Source: Pseudomonadota bacterium (GTDB taxonomy: Bacteria; Pseudomonadota; Gammaproteobacteria; Burkholderiales; Burkholderiaceae_C). Taken from it: a stretch of 7,117 bases of DNA. The stretch lies in contig JAEYRT010000052.1 of NCBI GenBank assembly GCA_023435325.1, positions 1 through 7,117 on the forward strand, read 5' to 3'. The notes beneath the pieces were generated by a model. The model did not search any database, was not told the origin of the DNA, and saw nothing but the letters and a program-made list of their open reading frames with translations. The number at the start of each line of letters is the position of its first letter. Position 1 is the stretch's first letter. The translations under genes and the position numbers were made by a program. Of this stretch, positions 1 to 5,932 are shown piece by piece.

Positions 1-1721
1 TCCTGAAAGACTGCGCTGGCGGCACGACCGATGCCGCCACGGCCCGCCAATGGCAGTGGACCATCAGCAACTGGAAGAATGCAGGCTGGGACAGTCGCAA
101 AGCGTTGGCCATGGCGCAGGACGACCACGAGCGCAGCATTGCGCTGATCATGCAGCGCTATGAAGAGCGCCTGACGGCCTACCAGAGTGTGGACTTTGAC
201 GACCTGATCGGCATGCCCATGCGCCTGCTGAAACACCACCCTGAAGTACGTGAGAAATGGCAACGCCTGCTGGGCCACGTGCTGGTGGACGAGTACCAGG
301 ACACCAATGCCACGCAGTACGAACTGCTCAAGCTCTTGGTGGGAGAGCGCGGCCACTTCACCGCCGTGGGGGACGATGACCAGTCCATCTACGGCTGGCG
401 CGGTGCCACGCTGGACAACCTGAAAAAGCTGCCGCAGGACTACCCCCAGCTCAAAATCATCAAGCTGGAGCAGAACTACCGCTCCACCAGTGCCATCTTG
501 CGCGCAGCCAACAACGTGATTGGCCCCAACCCCAAACTGTTTCCCAAGACGCTGTTTTCAGAACTGGGCGAAGGCGATCCAGTACGCATTCAGGACTGCG
601 ACACGGAAGAACACGAGGCCGAGCGCGCCGCCATGCGCATCCAGAGTCTGCGCGCCAATATGAATCCGCAGCCGGCGTGGAAAGATTTTGCGATCCTGTA
701 CCGCGCCAACCACCAGGCCAAGCCTTTTGAAAAAGCGCTGCGCAAGCTCAATATTCCGTACAAGGTTTCAGGCGGCACGTCCTTCTTTGACCGTGCGGAA
801 ATCAAGGACCTGTGCGCATGGTTCCGACTGTGGATCAACAACGACGATGACCCGGCGTTTCTCCGCGCCATCGGCACGCCCAAGCGCGGCATCGGCCACA
901 CCACCTTGGGCAAGCTGGGCGAGTTTTCCGCACAGCACAAGCTGTCGATGTTTGGATCGTTGTTCTCGCACATGCTCGAAGCCGTGCTGCCCAAAAAAGC
1001 GCATGAAGGGCTGCTGGAGTTTGGCCGCTATATCAACGACCTGGAATACCGCGCACGCCACACACTGGGGGCCGAAGCCTCGCGCACCTTCATGCTCGAC
1101 TGGCTCAAGGAAATTGGCTATGAGCAGTATCTGTATGACAGCGAAGACAGCGAAACCGTGGCTGCAGCACGCTGGACCAATGTGCTGGAGTTTTGCGACT
1201 GGATGAGTCAGCGCGCGGGCGGCCAGATCGAAGACGCCGCGGGCACGACCACGCAGACCGAAGTCAAAAGCCTGCTGGAAGTGGCACAGAACATTGCCCT
1301 GCTCTCCACCATCAGCGAACGTGAAAAGGAGCAGGACATGGTGATCCTGTCCACGCTGCATGCGTCCAAGGGCCTGGAATGGCCGCATGTGATGCTGGTC
1401 GGCGTGACCGAGGGCATGCTGCCCTTCAAGCTCGATGATGACGATGGCAGGCAACAAAAAGTCAGCGACGACATCGCCGCACGCCTGCAGGAAGAGCGCC
1501 GCCTGATGTACGTGGGCATCACGCGCGCCCAGCGCACCCTGGTGGTCAGCTGGACCAAGCGCCGCAAGAAGGGGCGCGAGATGGTCCAATGCCAGCCCAG
1601 CCGCTTCATCAAGGAAATGAATCTCGATGCCTCGACCGCCCGCGAAGACCCGCGCGAGAAACTCCGCCAGTTGCGCGAACAGCTGGCACGCAAGGTCCAG
1701 CAAGCGCCCAAGGTGCTCTAA
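1..1721 (+). CDS. rep: ATP-dependent DNA helicase Rep, 5'-truncated by the window edge
   Basis: Superfamily 1A 3'-5' DNA helicase that removes proteins ahead of the replication fork and helps restart it in the cytoplasm. The frame is open from base 3, so the start and Walker A motif (motif I) lie upstream. Visible motifs: Walker B DEYQDTN (288-308), motif III GDDDQSIYGWRG (369-404), motif IV LEQNYRST (465-488), motif V around LHASKGLEW (1347-1391) and motif VI EERRLMYVGITRA (1491-1529). Several blocks match E. coli Rep as I remember it better than UvrD or PcrA: ARQWQWTISNWKN near the left edge, GGTSFF.R.EIKDL (771-815) and QPSRF near the end. The 572 visible codons plus about 100 missing ones fit the usual ~670 residues. 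The tail after motif VI is short and charged, without the long C-terminal extension of UvrD. A TTG at 105 lies inside the conserved region and is not the start. No terminator is evident after the TAA at 1719-1721. Confidence 0.95.
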   Translation, partial: LKDCAGGTTDAATARQWQWTISNWKNAGWDSRKALAMAQDDHERSIALIMQRYEERLTAYQSVDFDDLIGMPMRLLKHHPEVREKWQRLLGHVLVDEYQDTNATQYELLKLLVGERGHFTAVGDDDQSIYGWRGATLDNLKKLPQDYPQLKIIKLEQNYRSTSAILRAANNVIGPNPKLFPKTLFSELGEGDPVRIQDCDTEEHEAERAAMRIQSLRANMNPQPAWKDFAILYRANHQAKPFEKALRKLNIPYKVSGGTSFFDRAEIKDLCAWFRLWINNDDDPAFLRAIGTPKRGIGHTTLGKLGEFSAQHKLSMFGSLFSHMLEAVLPKKAHEGLLEFGRYINDLEYRARHTLGAEASRTFMLDWLKEIGYEQYLYDSEDSETVAAARWTNVLEFCDWMSQRAGGQIEDAAGTTTQTEVKSLLEVAQNIALLSTISEREKEQDMVILSTLHASKGLEWPHVMLVGVTEGMLPFKLDDDDGRQQKVSDDIAARLQEERRLMYVGITRAQRTLVVSWTKRRKKGREMVQCQPSRFIKEMNLDASTAREDPREKLRQLREQLARKVQQAPKVL

Positions 1722-2102
1722 ATGCGCTCCCCCCGCGGGAAGCTGCTGCGCAACTGCACGCCCAGCTGCTTCTCAACCCCAGGATGCATGGCATCGAGGA
1801 CTTGCCTGCCCAGCCTGCCAGGCCAAGACCCCATCGATAAAAGTCACATTTCTTCTTTCGCAAGTGGTTTTGACTGACGAAACAAGTACCCAACTGGCCC
1901 TACGCTACGCAGCGATTCGCCCGGTGGCCATGCCCACAGTGTTTTGTCAGCACCCGTCACCGGGTCAGCGCCACAGACTTGCAGCAGTCTGGGCGCCAAC
2001 GCTTGCCGTATGCGCTTGCCATGGCCGTGCCTTTGGCCGTTTCACCGAGCACATACCTGGTTCTTTTACGATTGCACCCCAAGACCGACTGGGAGGACTT
2101 GC
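1722..2102. other. 381-base intergenic region between rep and pldA
   Basis: I see no convincing gene here. A 51-codon reading frame begins with an ATG directly after the rep stop (1722-1877), but it has no separate ribosome binding site and its composition is not protein-like. The pldA frame stays open upstream to a TTG at 1944, but that extension does not look like protein. Small palindromes are present: CCCGCGGG at 1732-1739, ACCCG/CGGGT with a 4-base loop at 1952-1965, and CAGACT/AGTCTG with a 6-base loop at 1974-1991. None is followed by a T-run. An AT-richer patch lies at about 1834-1890. A TTGACT (1870-1875) and a TACGAT (2067-2072) resemble -35 and -10 boxes, but neither has a correctly spaced partner. 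The pldA promoter presumably lies here, unlocated. Confidence 0.6.
2091..2097 (+). promoter_or_regulatory. Ribosome binding site of pldA
   Basis: GGGAGGA lies 5 bases before the ATG at 2103 and is a strong Shine-Dalgarno match. It fixes the start at the signal-peptide methionine rather than at the upstream in-frame TTG (1944). Confidence 0.8.
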
Positions 2103-3281
2103 ATGCCCCATCGCTTATCCACCGTCAGCACTTTGCTGGCGCTGGTCTTCATACCCACTGCCTGGGCCCAAACTGTCTCGCAAGAGATCACGTCTGAGGC
2201 ATGGCGCCAGTGCGCTGCCACGACCGACAATGTGGCGCGCCTGGCCTGCTTTGACACCTGGGCCCAGCAGCAACAGCCGCTGACGGCGCCTCCTGCTTCC
2301 GCATGGCAGGCACCGGCTGCAGCTGCCAGCACAGACAGCACCGAAACAGCTGTGCAACAGGCTGCCAACGCGCCCATGGTGCAGGCCGACGTGGCACCAG
2401 GTCAGGGGCTGGTGCCGACAAACGGCGGTTGCCGCGATCCACGCTATAGCGAAATCTCGCGTTTCTATGAGCTGGAAGCCGGCACGGACTGTGGCAGCTT
2501 CACTTTCCGGGGCTACAAGCCTCTGTCCATCTCCGTGGTGGCTGCCGATGGCGTGAACCATCAGCCCAGCAGCCCCGGCAAAGACTTGCCGGCTTATCGC
2601 GACTTCCGTGTGGAAGAGCTGCGCATACAGCTTTCAGCGCGGACCAAGTTGGCGTCCGGATTGCTGACGGACCCCGCCTCAGGCCGCAAGGACTCATTGT
2701 GGGTGGGATATACCCAGCAATCGCACTGGCAGGTGTTCAGCCCCCATCTGTCGCGCCCTTTCCGAACAACCGACCACGAGCCGGAAATCTTTTATGTCTA
2801 CCCCACCACGGCCACATTGCCTTTTGGCTGGCAGTGGCGCTATAGCGGCATCGGTTTGGTACACCACTCCAATGGGCAAAGCGAGCCGTTGTCGCGCAGC
2901 TGGAACCGCTGGTATCTGATGACGGGTGCGGAACTGGATGATCGCTGGCAGCTCCATGCCAAGGTCTGGCGCCGCATGGGTGAAAGCACGGATGCCGATG
3001 ACAACCCAGGGATCCAGAACTATTGGGGCCGTGCCGAGATGCATCTCGTATGGCACCCTGATGACAAGAACACGCTGGGTCTGACAGCGCGTGGCAGTCT
3101 GGGCAAAGGCTATGGTTCTGGTCGCCTGGAATGGATGCGCACCATCGGCCAAGGCTGGAATGGTGGCAAGAGCAACTTGCGCTTTCATGTGCAACTGTTC
3201 AGTGGATATGGGCAAAGCCTGATCGACTTCAACCGCAAGCGCACCTCGCTCTCCGTGGGTCTGAGCCTGCTGGACTTCTAA
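2103..3281 (+). CDS. pldA: Outer membrane phospholipase A (OMPLA)
   Basis: Calcium-dependent outer-membrane enzyme that hydrolyses acyl ester bonds of phospholipids that reach the outer leaflet; in the family it is active as a dimer. The predicted product has 392 residues. Residues 1-22 form a Sec signal peptide (hydrophobic core, cleavage after AWA). Residues 23-60 hold a Cys37/Cys49 pair with an RLACFD motif, followed by an Ala/Gln/Pro-rich linker and a second cysteine pair (Cys110, Cys130). The 12-strand barrel appears to begin near residue 133. The catalytic triad is intact: HHSNG gives His254 and Ser256, and SRSWNR gives Asn268, with the same spacing as E. coli His142/Ser144/Asn156. Other family blocks are DDNPGIQNYWG and the near-terminal SGYGQSLID. 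The chain ends in Phe, as expected for a Bam-recognised barrel. E. coli mature OMPLA is about 269 residues, so about 110 residues before the barrel are extra. It stands alone between two gaps and is probably monocistronic. Confidence 0.93.
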   Translation: MPHRLSTVSTLLALVFIPTAWAQTVSQEITSEAWRQCAATTDNVARLACFDTWAQQQQPLTAPPASAWQAPAAAASTDSTETAVQQAANAPMVQADVAPGQGLVPTNGGCRDPRYSEISRFYELEAGTDCGSFTFRGYKPLSISVVAADGVNHQPSSPGKDLPAYRDFRVEELRIQLSARTKLASGLLTDPASGRKDSLWVGYTQQSHWQVFSPHLSRPFRTTDHEPEIFYVYPTTATLPFGWQWRYSGIGLVHHSNGQSEPLSRSWNRWYLMTGAELDDRWQLHAKVWRRMGESTDADDNPGIQNYWGRAEMHLVWHPDDKNTLGLTARGSLGKGYGSGRLEWMRTIGQGWNGGKSNLRFHVQLFSGYGQSLIDFNRKRTSLSVGLSLLDF

Positions 3282-3307
3282 AGCTCTGTGTTGTCGCTGC
3301 AGACACG

Positions 3308-3343
3308 GCTTGCATCGCAGCGCCCCTCACGATGCAAGCTTTC
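3308..3343 (+). terminator. Perfect 10-bp inverted repeat after pldA, probable weak terminator
   Basis: GCTTGCATCG (3308-3317) pairs with CGATGCAAGC (3330-3339) around a 12-base loop, with a further possible G-U pair at 3307/3340. It starts 27 bases after the pldA stop and is followed by only three to four Ts, then CC. A pldA transcription terminator or 3'-protecting hairpin fits. The loop is longer and the T-run shorter than in a strong intrinsic terminator. A binding-site palindrome is the alternative. Confidence 0.5.
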
Positions 3344-3504
3344 CAGAGGCAAACGTCAACAAACACAAATTGTTCCAATCCAGCCCTGGCAGGCGCTTGT
3401 GGGCTGCTTCAGCTTGGCGCAGAATTTGCTGACCTTTTTCCATTCGTGTGAACTGGCCGGCAGCGTGCAGCCATTTCAACTTTTTGTGTGCCGAGGTCGT
3501 CGCA

Positions 3505-3513
3505 GACAATGCG
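3505..3513 (+). promoter_or_regulatory. Candidate -10 region upstream of the 148-residue protein gene
   Basis: GACAAT (3505-3510) matches the sigma-70 -10 consensus at four of six positions and continues as GACAATGCG. The same 9-mer stands at the tgt promoter. A start of transcription near 3517 would leave a leader of about 12 bases that still contains the AAGGA at 3519-3523. The -35 is weak: TTTTGT at 3482-3487 with a 17-base spacer, or TTGTGT at 3484-3489 with a 15-base spacer. Confidence 0.4.
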
Positions 3514-3518
3514 GCTCC

Positions 3519-3523
3519 AAGGA
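3519..3523 (+). promoter_or_regulatory. Ribosome binding site that decides the start at 3529
   Basis: AAGGA ends 5 bases before the ATG at 3529. The other in-frame ATG (3523) overlaps this element and cannot use it, so the second ATG is preferred. Confidence 0.6.
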
Positions 3524-3528
3524 TGATC

Positions 3529-3975
3529 ATGAATCTGCAATACCAGCTCAAAGCCGGCAGCTATTACCTGTACGACATGCGCGAACAACCCAGCGCTGTC
3601 ACGGGTGAGCGCCGCTTCAAGCTCAAGACAGATTTGCTGTCCATCGCCTTTGACAACCACACGGGCGAAGTGCACCAGCATGGCACGCCATCCCGCATCC
3701 AGTCATGGGCCAGCCACACGCGACGGCGTCTGCGTGCGGCAGGGCTGTGGCAAGAAGCCGAAGACATCATCGTCATCACCGGCCCCTTTCCCGTCGAAGA
3801 AATCAACAAGTGCCTCTGGATCAAGGGCTACTGCCGCCGTCTGCTGAAGCGGCTGGCCACCTTGCCGCATGGCAAGCTGCAGACCCGGCCCGCTGCACAC
3901 AAGCACGCCAGCGGTTTCAACAGCCACGGCAGCCAGCGTGATCAAGACAAGCGCTGGCAGCGCAAAGCCGCTTAG
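3529..3975 (+). CDS. Conserved-looking hypothetical protein, 148 residues
   Basis: I do not recognise a named family. The product is a soluble, probably cytoplasmic protein: it has no signal peptide or membrane segment. Residues 1-55 look like a small beta-rich unit (QYQLKAGSYYLYD, then TGERRFKLKTDLLSIAFD). Residues 56-75 are a likely basic helix (ASHTRRRLRAAGL). Residues 79-96 contain a distinctive IIVITGPFPVEEINKCL stretch. Cys95 and Cys102 flank a short segment. The tail from 103 is strongly basic and rich in His, Arg, Lys and Gln, with only two acidic residues, which could suit nucleic-acid contact. That is inference from charge alone. Codon use and third-position GC resemble the neighbours, and both other frames on this strand are poor, supporting a real gene. 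It has its own candidate promoter and runs tail-to-tail into the usp gene with a 4-base stop overlap. Confidence 0.75.
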   Translation: MNLQYQLKAGSYYLYDMREQPSAVTGERRFKLKTDLLSIAFDNHTGEVHQHGTPSRIQSWASHTRRRLRAAGLWQEAEDIIVITGPFPVEEINKCLWIKGYCRRLLKRLATLPHGKLQTRPAAHKHASGFNSHGSQRDQDKRWQRKAA

Positions 3976-3980
3976 GCGGC
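3967..3980. terminator. Small GC hairpin centred on two overlapping stop codons
   Basis: GCCGC (3967-3971) and GCGGC (3976-3980) form a 5-bp stem. The loop is TTAG (3972-3975), which contains the TAG of the + strand gene and the TAA of the - strand gene. It could fold in both transcripts. The - strand copy is followed by TTTGCG and the + strand copy has no T-run, so termination activity is only suggested. Confidence 0.35.
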
Positions 3981-4457
3981 GGCATCTTCAGCGTCGGAGT
4001 CAAGATCTTCGGGTGCCTCCCCTTCTTCTGGCGCACGTACCACCAGCACAGGTCTTCCGATGTGCGTGATGACCGCCTTGGACACGGAGCCCACAATCAC
4101 GCTCTTGACAGCGCCCATGCCGCGCGCGCCCATCATGACCATGTCGGCATCCAACTGCTCGGCCATATCGACCAGGGCCGCGCCAGGCTCACCCAGCACC
4201 ACTTCCATGGAGTAATTCACACCGGCAGCATTGAGCAAGGCTGCGGCTTCGCCCATCAGGTTTTCACCGGCTTCGACCGCTGCCGCCGCAATGGCATCTG
4301 AATCCTGTGTGGCCAGTTGCAGCAACGATGCAGGCTCCTGCACATTCACCAACGCAACTTCTGCGCGCAGGCCACGCTCGATCAGATGGAGCGCCTCCCG
4401 CACGGCCTGCAGCGATTCGCCGGAACCATCCACGGCAATCATGATGTTGGTGTACAT
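3972..4457 (-). CDS. Universal stress protein, UspA family, ATP-binding type
   Basis: Single-domain cytoplasmic Usp of 161 residues; such proteins bind ATP, form dimers and accumulate under starvation or other stress. The start at 4457 is set by an AAGGAG six bases upstream; an in-frame ATG at 4484 lacks this. The N-terminus has the typical first strand ending in AVDGS, with Asp10 at the nucleotide-contact position. The ATP motif G-2x-G-9x-G-S is complete: Gly110, Gly113, Gly123, Ser124. The domain closes with GRPVLVV at about 134-140. After it comes an unusual acidic tail (residues 144-158, mostly Glu, Asp, Ala and Pro) that ends in AAA. Typical members end soon after the last strand, at about 140-150 residues. 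The gene is divergent from tgt and convergent with the unknown gene, so it is a single-gene unit. A specific Usp letter cannot be assigned. Confidence 0.92.
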   Translation of the reverse strand: MYTNIMIAVDGSGESLQAVREALHLIERGLRAEVALVNVQEPASLLQLATQDSDAIAAAAVEAGENLMGEAAALLNAAGVNYSMEVVLGEPGAALVDMAEQLDADMVMMGARGMGAVKSVIVGSVSKAVITHIGRPVLVVRAPEEGEAPEDLDSDAEDAAA

Positions 4458-4463
4458 GGCACT

Positions 4464-4469
4464 CTCCTT
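4464..4469 (-). promoter_or_regulatory. Ribosome binding site of the usp gene
   Basis: On the minus strand AAGGAG lies six bases before the ATG at 4457, a near-ideal spacing that selects this start over the in-frame ATG at 4484. Confidence 0.8.
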
Positions 4470-4492
4470 GTAATTGGACTGCAATGGATTCC

Positions 4493-4498
4493 ACTATA
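4493..4498 (-). promoter_or_regulatory. Candidate -10 box of the usp gene
   Basis: On the minus strand the hexamer is TATAGT, five of six matches to TATAAT. It predicts transcription from about 4486 and a leader of roughly 29 bases carrying the AAGGAG. No good -35 hexamer is visible at 16-18 bases, so an activator or alternative sigma factor may be involved. Confidence 0.5.
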
Positions 4499-4522
4499 GA
4501 CCACCCCGGCACGCAAGCGCTC

Positions 4523-4552
4523 GCGACAACACGGCGCGCCTTCTGGGACAAT
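4523..4552 (+). promoter_or_regulatory. Candidate extended -10 promoter of tgt
   Basis: GCGACA (4523-4528; four matches to TTGACA) is followed after 18 bases by GACAAT (4547-4552; four matches to TATAAT). The latter is preceded by TGG (4544-4546), a TGn extended -10 element. Transcription would begin near 4558-4560, only a few bases before the tgt ATG at 4563. No Shine-Dalgarno is visible at useful spacing, which favours this reading. Confidence 0.5.
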
Positions 4553-4562
4553 GCGCCCCATC

Positions 4563-5735
4563 ATGCTGCAGTTCGAACTTCTCAAAACCGATCCCACCAG
4601 CCACGCCCGCCGTGGCAAGCTCACGCTGAATCACGGCGTGGTACAAACCCCCATCTTCATGCCTGTGGGCACTTATGGCACTGTCAAGGGTGTCATGCCC
4701 CGCAGCCTCGAAGAGATGGGCGCACAAATCATTCTGGGCAACACTTTCCACCTGTGGATGCGTCCTGGCCTGGACATCATGAAGACCTTTGGTGGCCTGC
4801 ATGGTTTTGAGAAGTGGGACAAACCCATCCTGACCGACTCGGGCGGCTTCCAGGTCTGGTCGCTGGGCGCCATGCGCAAGATCACCGAAGAAGGTGTGCA
4901 TTTCCAGAGCCCCGTCAACGGCGACAAGCTGTTCATGTCGCCCGAGGTGAGCATGCAGATCCAGACGGTGCTGAACTCCGACATCGTCATGCAGCTTGAC
5001 GAGTGCACCCCCTACGAAACCAACGGCAAGAAAACCACCGAAGCCGAAGCACGCAAGTCCATGGAGATGAGCCGCCGCTGGGCCAAGCGCTCCAAGGATG
5101 AATTTGAGCGCCTGGGCAACCCCAACGCCCTGTTCGGCATCGTGCAAGGCGGCATGTACACCAACTTGCGCCAGGAATCGCTGGAAGCACTGGTGGAGAT
5201 GGATTTCCCCGGTTACGCCGTGGGTGGTGTGTCCGTGGGCGAGCCCAAGGACGAGATGCTGGAAATCATGGCACACACGCCCCACCTGCTGCCTGCCAAC
5301 AAGCCCCGCTACCTGATGGGCGTGGGCACGCCCGAAGACCTGGTGCAAGGCGTGGCCGATGGCGTGGACATGTTCGACTGCGTCATGCCCACCCGCAATG
5401 CACGCAATGGCACCGTGTTCACGCGCTACGGCGACCTGAAGCTGCGCAATGCGCGCCACAAAACCGATCACCAGCCGCTGGACACCACCTGCACCTGCCA
5501 CGCCTGTGCAGGCAAGAGCGGGGTAAGCTGGGACAACGGTGGCCGTGACGGTTTCAGCCGTGCCTATCTGCACCATCTGGATCGCTGCGGCGAAATGCTC
5601 GGCCCCATGCTGACCACCATCCACAACCTGCACTACTACCTGAACCTGATGCAGGAAGTGCGCGACGCGCTGGAAGCAGGTACGTTTGATCAGTTCCGCG
5701 CCCAGTTCAAGGCCGACCGGGCCCGCGGCGTGTAG
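4563..5735 (+). CDS. tgt: Queuine/preQ1 tRNA-guanine transglycosylase
   Basis: Exchanges guanine 34 in the anticodon wobble position of tRNA-Asp, -Asn, -His and -Tyr for preQ1, the committing step of queuosine modification; cytoplasmic TIM-barrel enzyme. The product has 390 residues. Family blocks run in order: TPIFMPVGTYGTVKG near the N-terminus, ILGNTFHLW, LTDSGGFQV with Asp92 (E. coli Asp89), ALFGIVQGG, and MFDCVMPTRNARNG with the nucleophile Asp272 (E. coli Asp264). The zinc ligands are Cys310, Cys312, Cys315 and His354 (TIHNL). Compared with the E. coli protein as I recall it, there are about 13 extra residues between Cys315 and the SRAYLHHL block, and 5 extra after ECTPY. I chose the ATG at 4563 because homologues begin with an MxFELL-type sequence and because the in-frame ATG at 4551 overlaps the proposed -10 box. 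The gene is a single unit: divergent from usp and closed by a strong terminator. No other queuosine genes are in the window. Confidence 0.97.
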   Translation: MLQFELLKTDPTSHARRGKLTLNHGVVQTPIFMPVGTYGTVKGVMPRSLEEMGAQIILGNTFHLWMRPGLDIMKTFGGLHGFEKWDKPILTDSGGFQVWSLGAMRKITEEGVHFQSPVNGDKLFMSPEVSMQIQTVLNSDIVMQLDECTPYETNGKKTTEAEARKSMEMSRRWAKRSKDEFERLGNPNALFGIVQGGMYTNLRQESLEALVEMDFPGYAVGGVSVGEPKDEMLEIMAHTPHLLPANKPRYLMGVGTPEDLVQGVADGVDMFDCVMPTRNARNGTVFTRYGDLKLRNARHKTDHQPLDTTCTCHACAGKSGVSWDNGGRDGFSRAYLHHLDRCGEMLGPMLTTIHNLHYYLNLMQEVRDALEAGTFDQFRAQFKADRARGV

Positions 5736-5764
5736 CACGCCTCCCGTCTTCCCTGTCTCTCACC

Positions 5765-5791
5765 AAGCCTCCTTCGGGAGGCTTTTCTTTT
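5765..5791 (+). terminator. Intrinsic terminator of tgt
   Basis: AAGCCTCC (5765-5772) pairs with GGAGGCTT (5777-5784) around a stable TTCG tetraloop, giving an 8-bp stem that runs into TTTTCTTTT. It starts 30 bases after the tgt stop. There is no matching T-run for the opposite direction, so it acts on + strand transcripts. Confidence 0.92.
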
Positions 5792-5866
5792 CTGTATGTG
5801 GCGTCGTTCAGATTTCACGATTCTTGTCATTCCGGAAATGAGGTCTGCCCTACACTTTTGACACCC

Positions 5867-5910
5867 CTCTCTCCCTCTGCGGGAGCGGAGGCTTCACGGC
5901 TTTCACGGCC
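5867..5910 (+). repeat. Imperfect hairpin and 9-base tandem repeat ahead of the diguanylate cyclase gene
   Basis: CTCCC (5871-5875) pairs with GGGAG (5881-5885), and with one bulge the stem extends to CTC (5867-5869)/GAG (5888-5890). Immediately after, TTCACGGC occurs twice with a 9-base period (5893-5900 and 5902-5909). A perfect TTGACA stands just before (5858-5863), but nothing like a -10 box lies 16-18 bases on. The rest of 5792-5932 shows no gene, and no clear Shine-Dalgarno precedes the ATG at 5933. Confidence 0.4.
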
Positions 5911-5932
5911 AGACAGCGCGACCATCATTTCC

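Noticed and set aside
768..1703. Long open frame on the minus strand within rep
   Set aside because: It is antisense to conserved helicase motifs and arises from GC-rich codon structure. No start signal or recognisable product.
1722..1877. 51-codon reading frame beginning with ATG directly after the rep stop
   Set aside because: No ribosome site of its own, Cys/Pro/Ser-rich composition typical of non-coding GC-rich DNA, and nothing recognisable in the product.
1944..2102. Longer N-terminus of PldA from an in-frame TTG
   Set aside because: It would put 53 residues before a clear signal peptide. The strong GGGAGGA and the hydrophobic N-terminus both point to ATG 2103.
3288..3608. 106-codon plus-strand frame spanning the pldA-hypothetical gap
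   Set aside because: It runs through the palindrome and the start of the better-supported 148-residue gene, with no ribosome site or sensible composition.
4494..5738. 414-codon open frame on the minus strand across tgt
   Set aside because: Exact antisense shadow of a confidently identified gene. Its product is a His/Gly/Ala/Val-rich mirror of tgt codons.
5858..5863. Perfect TTGACA as a -35 box for the cyclase gene
   Set aside because: The sequence 16-18 bases downstream is GC-rich and has no resemblance to a -10 box.
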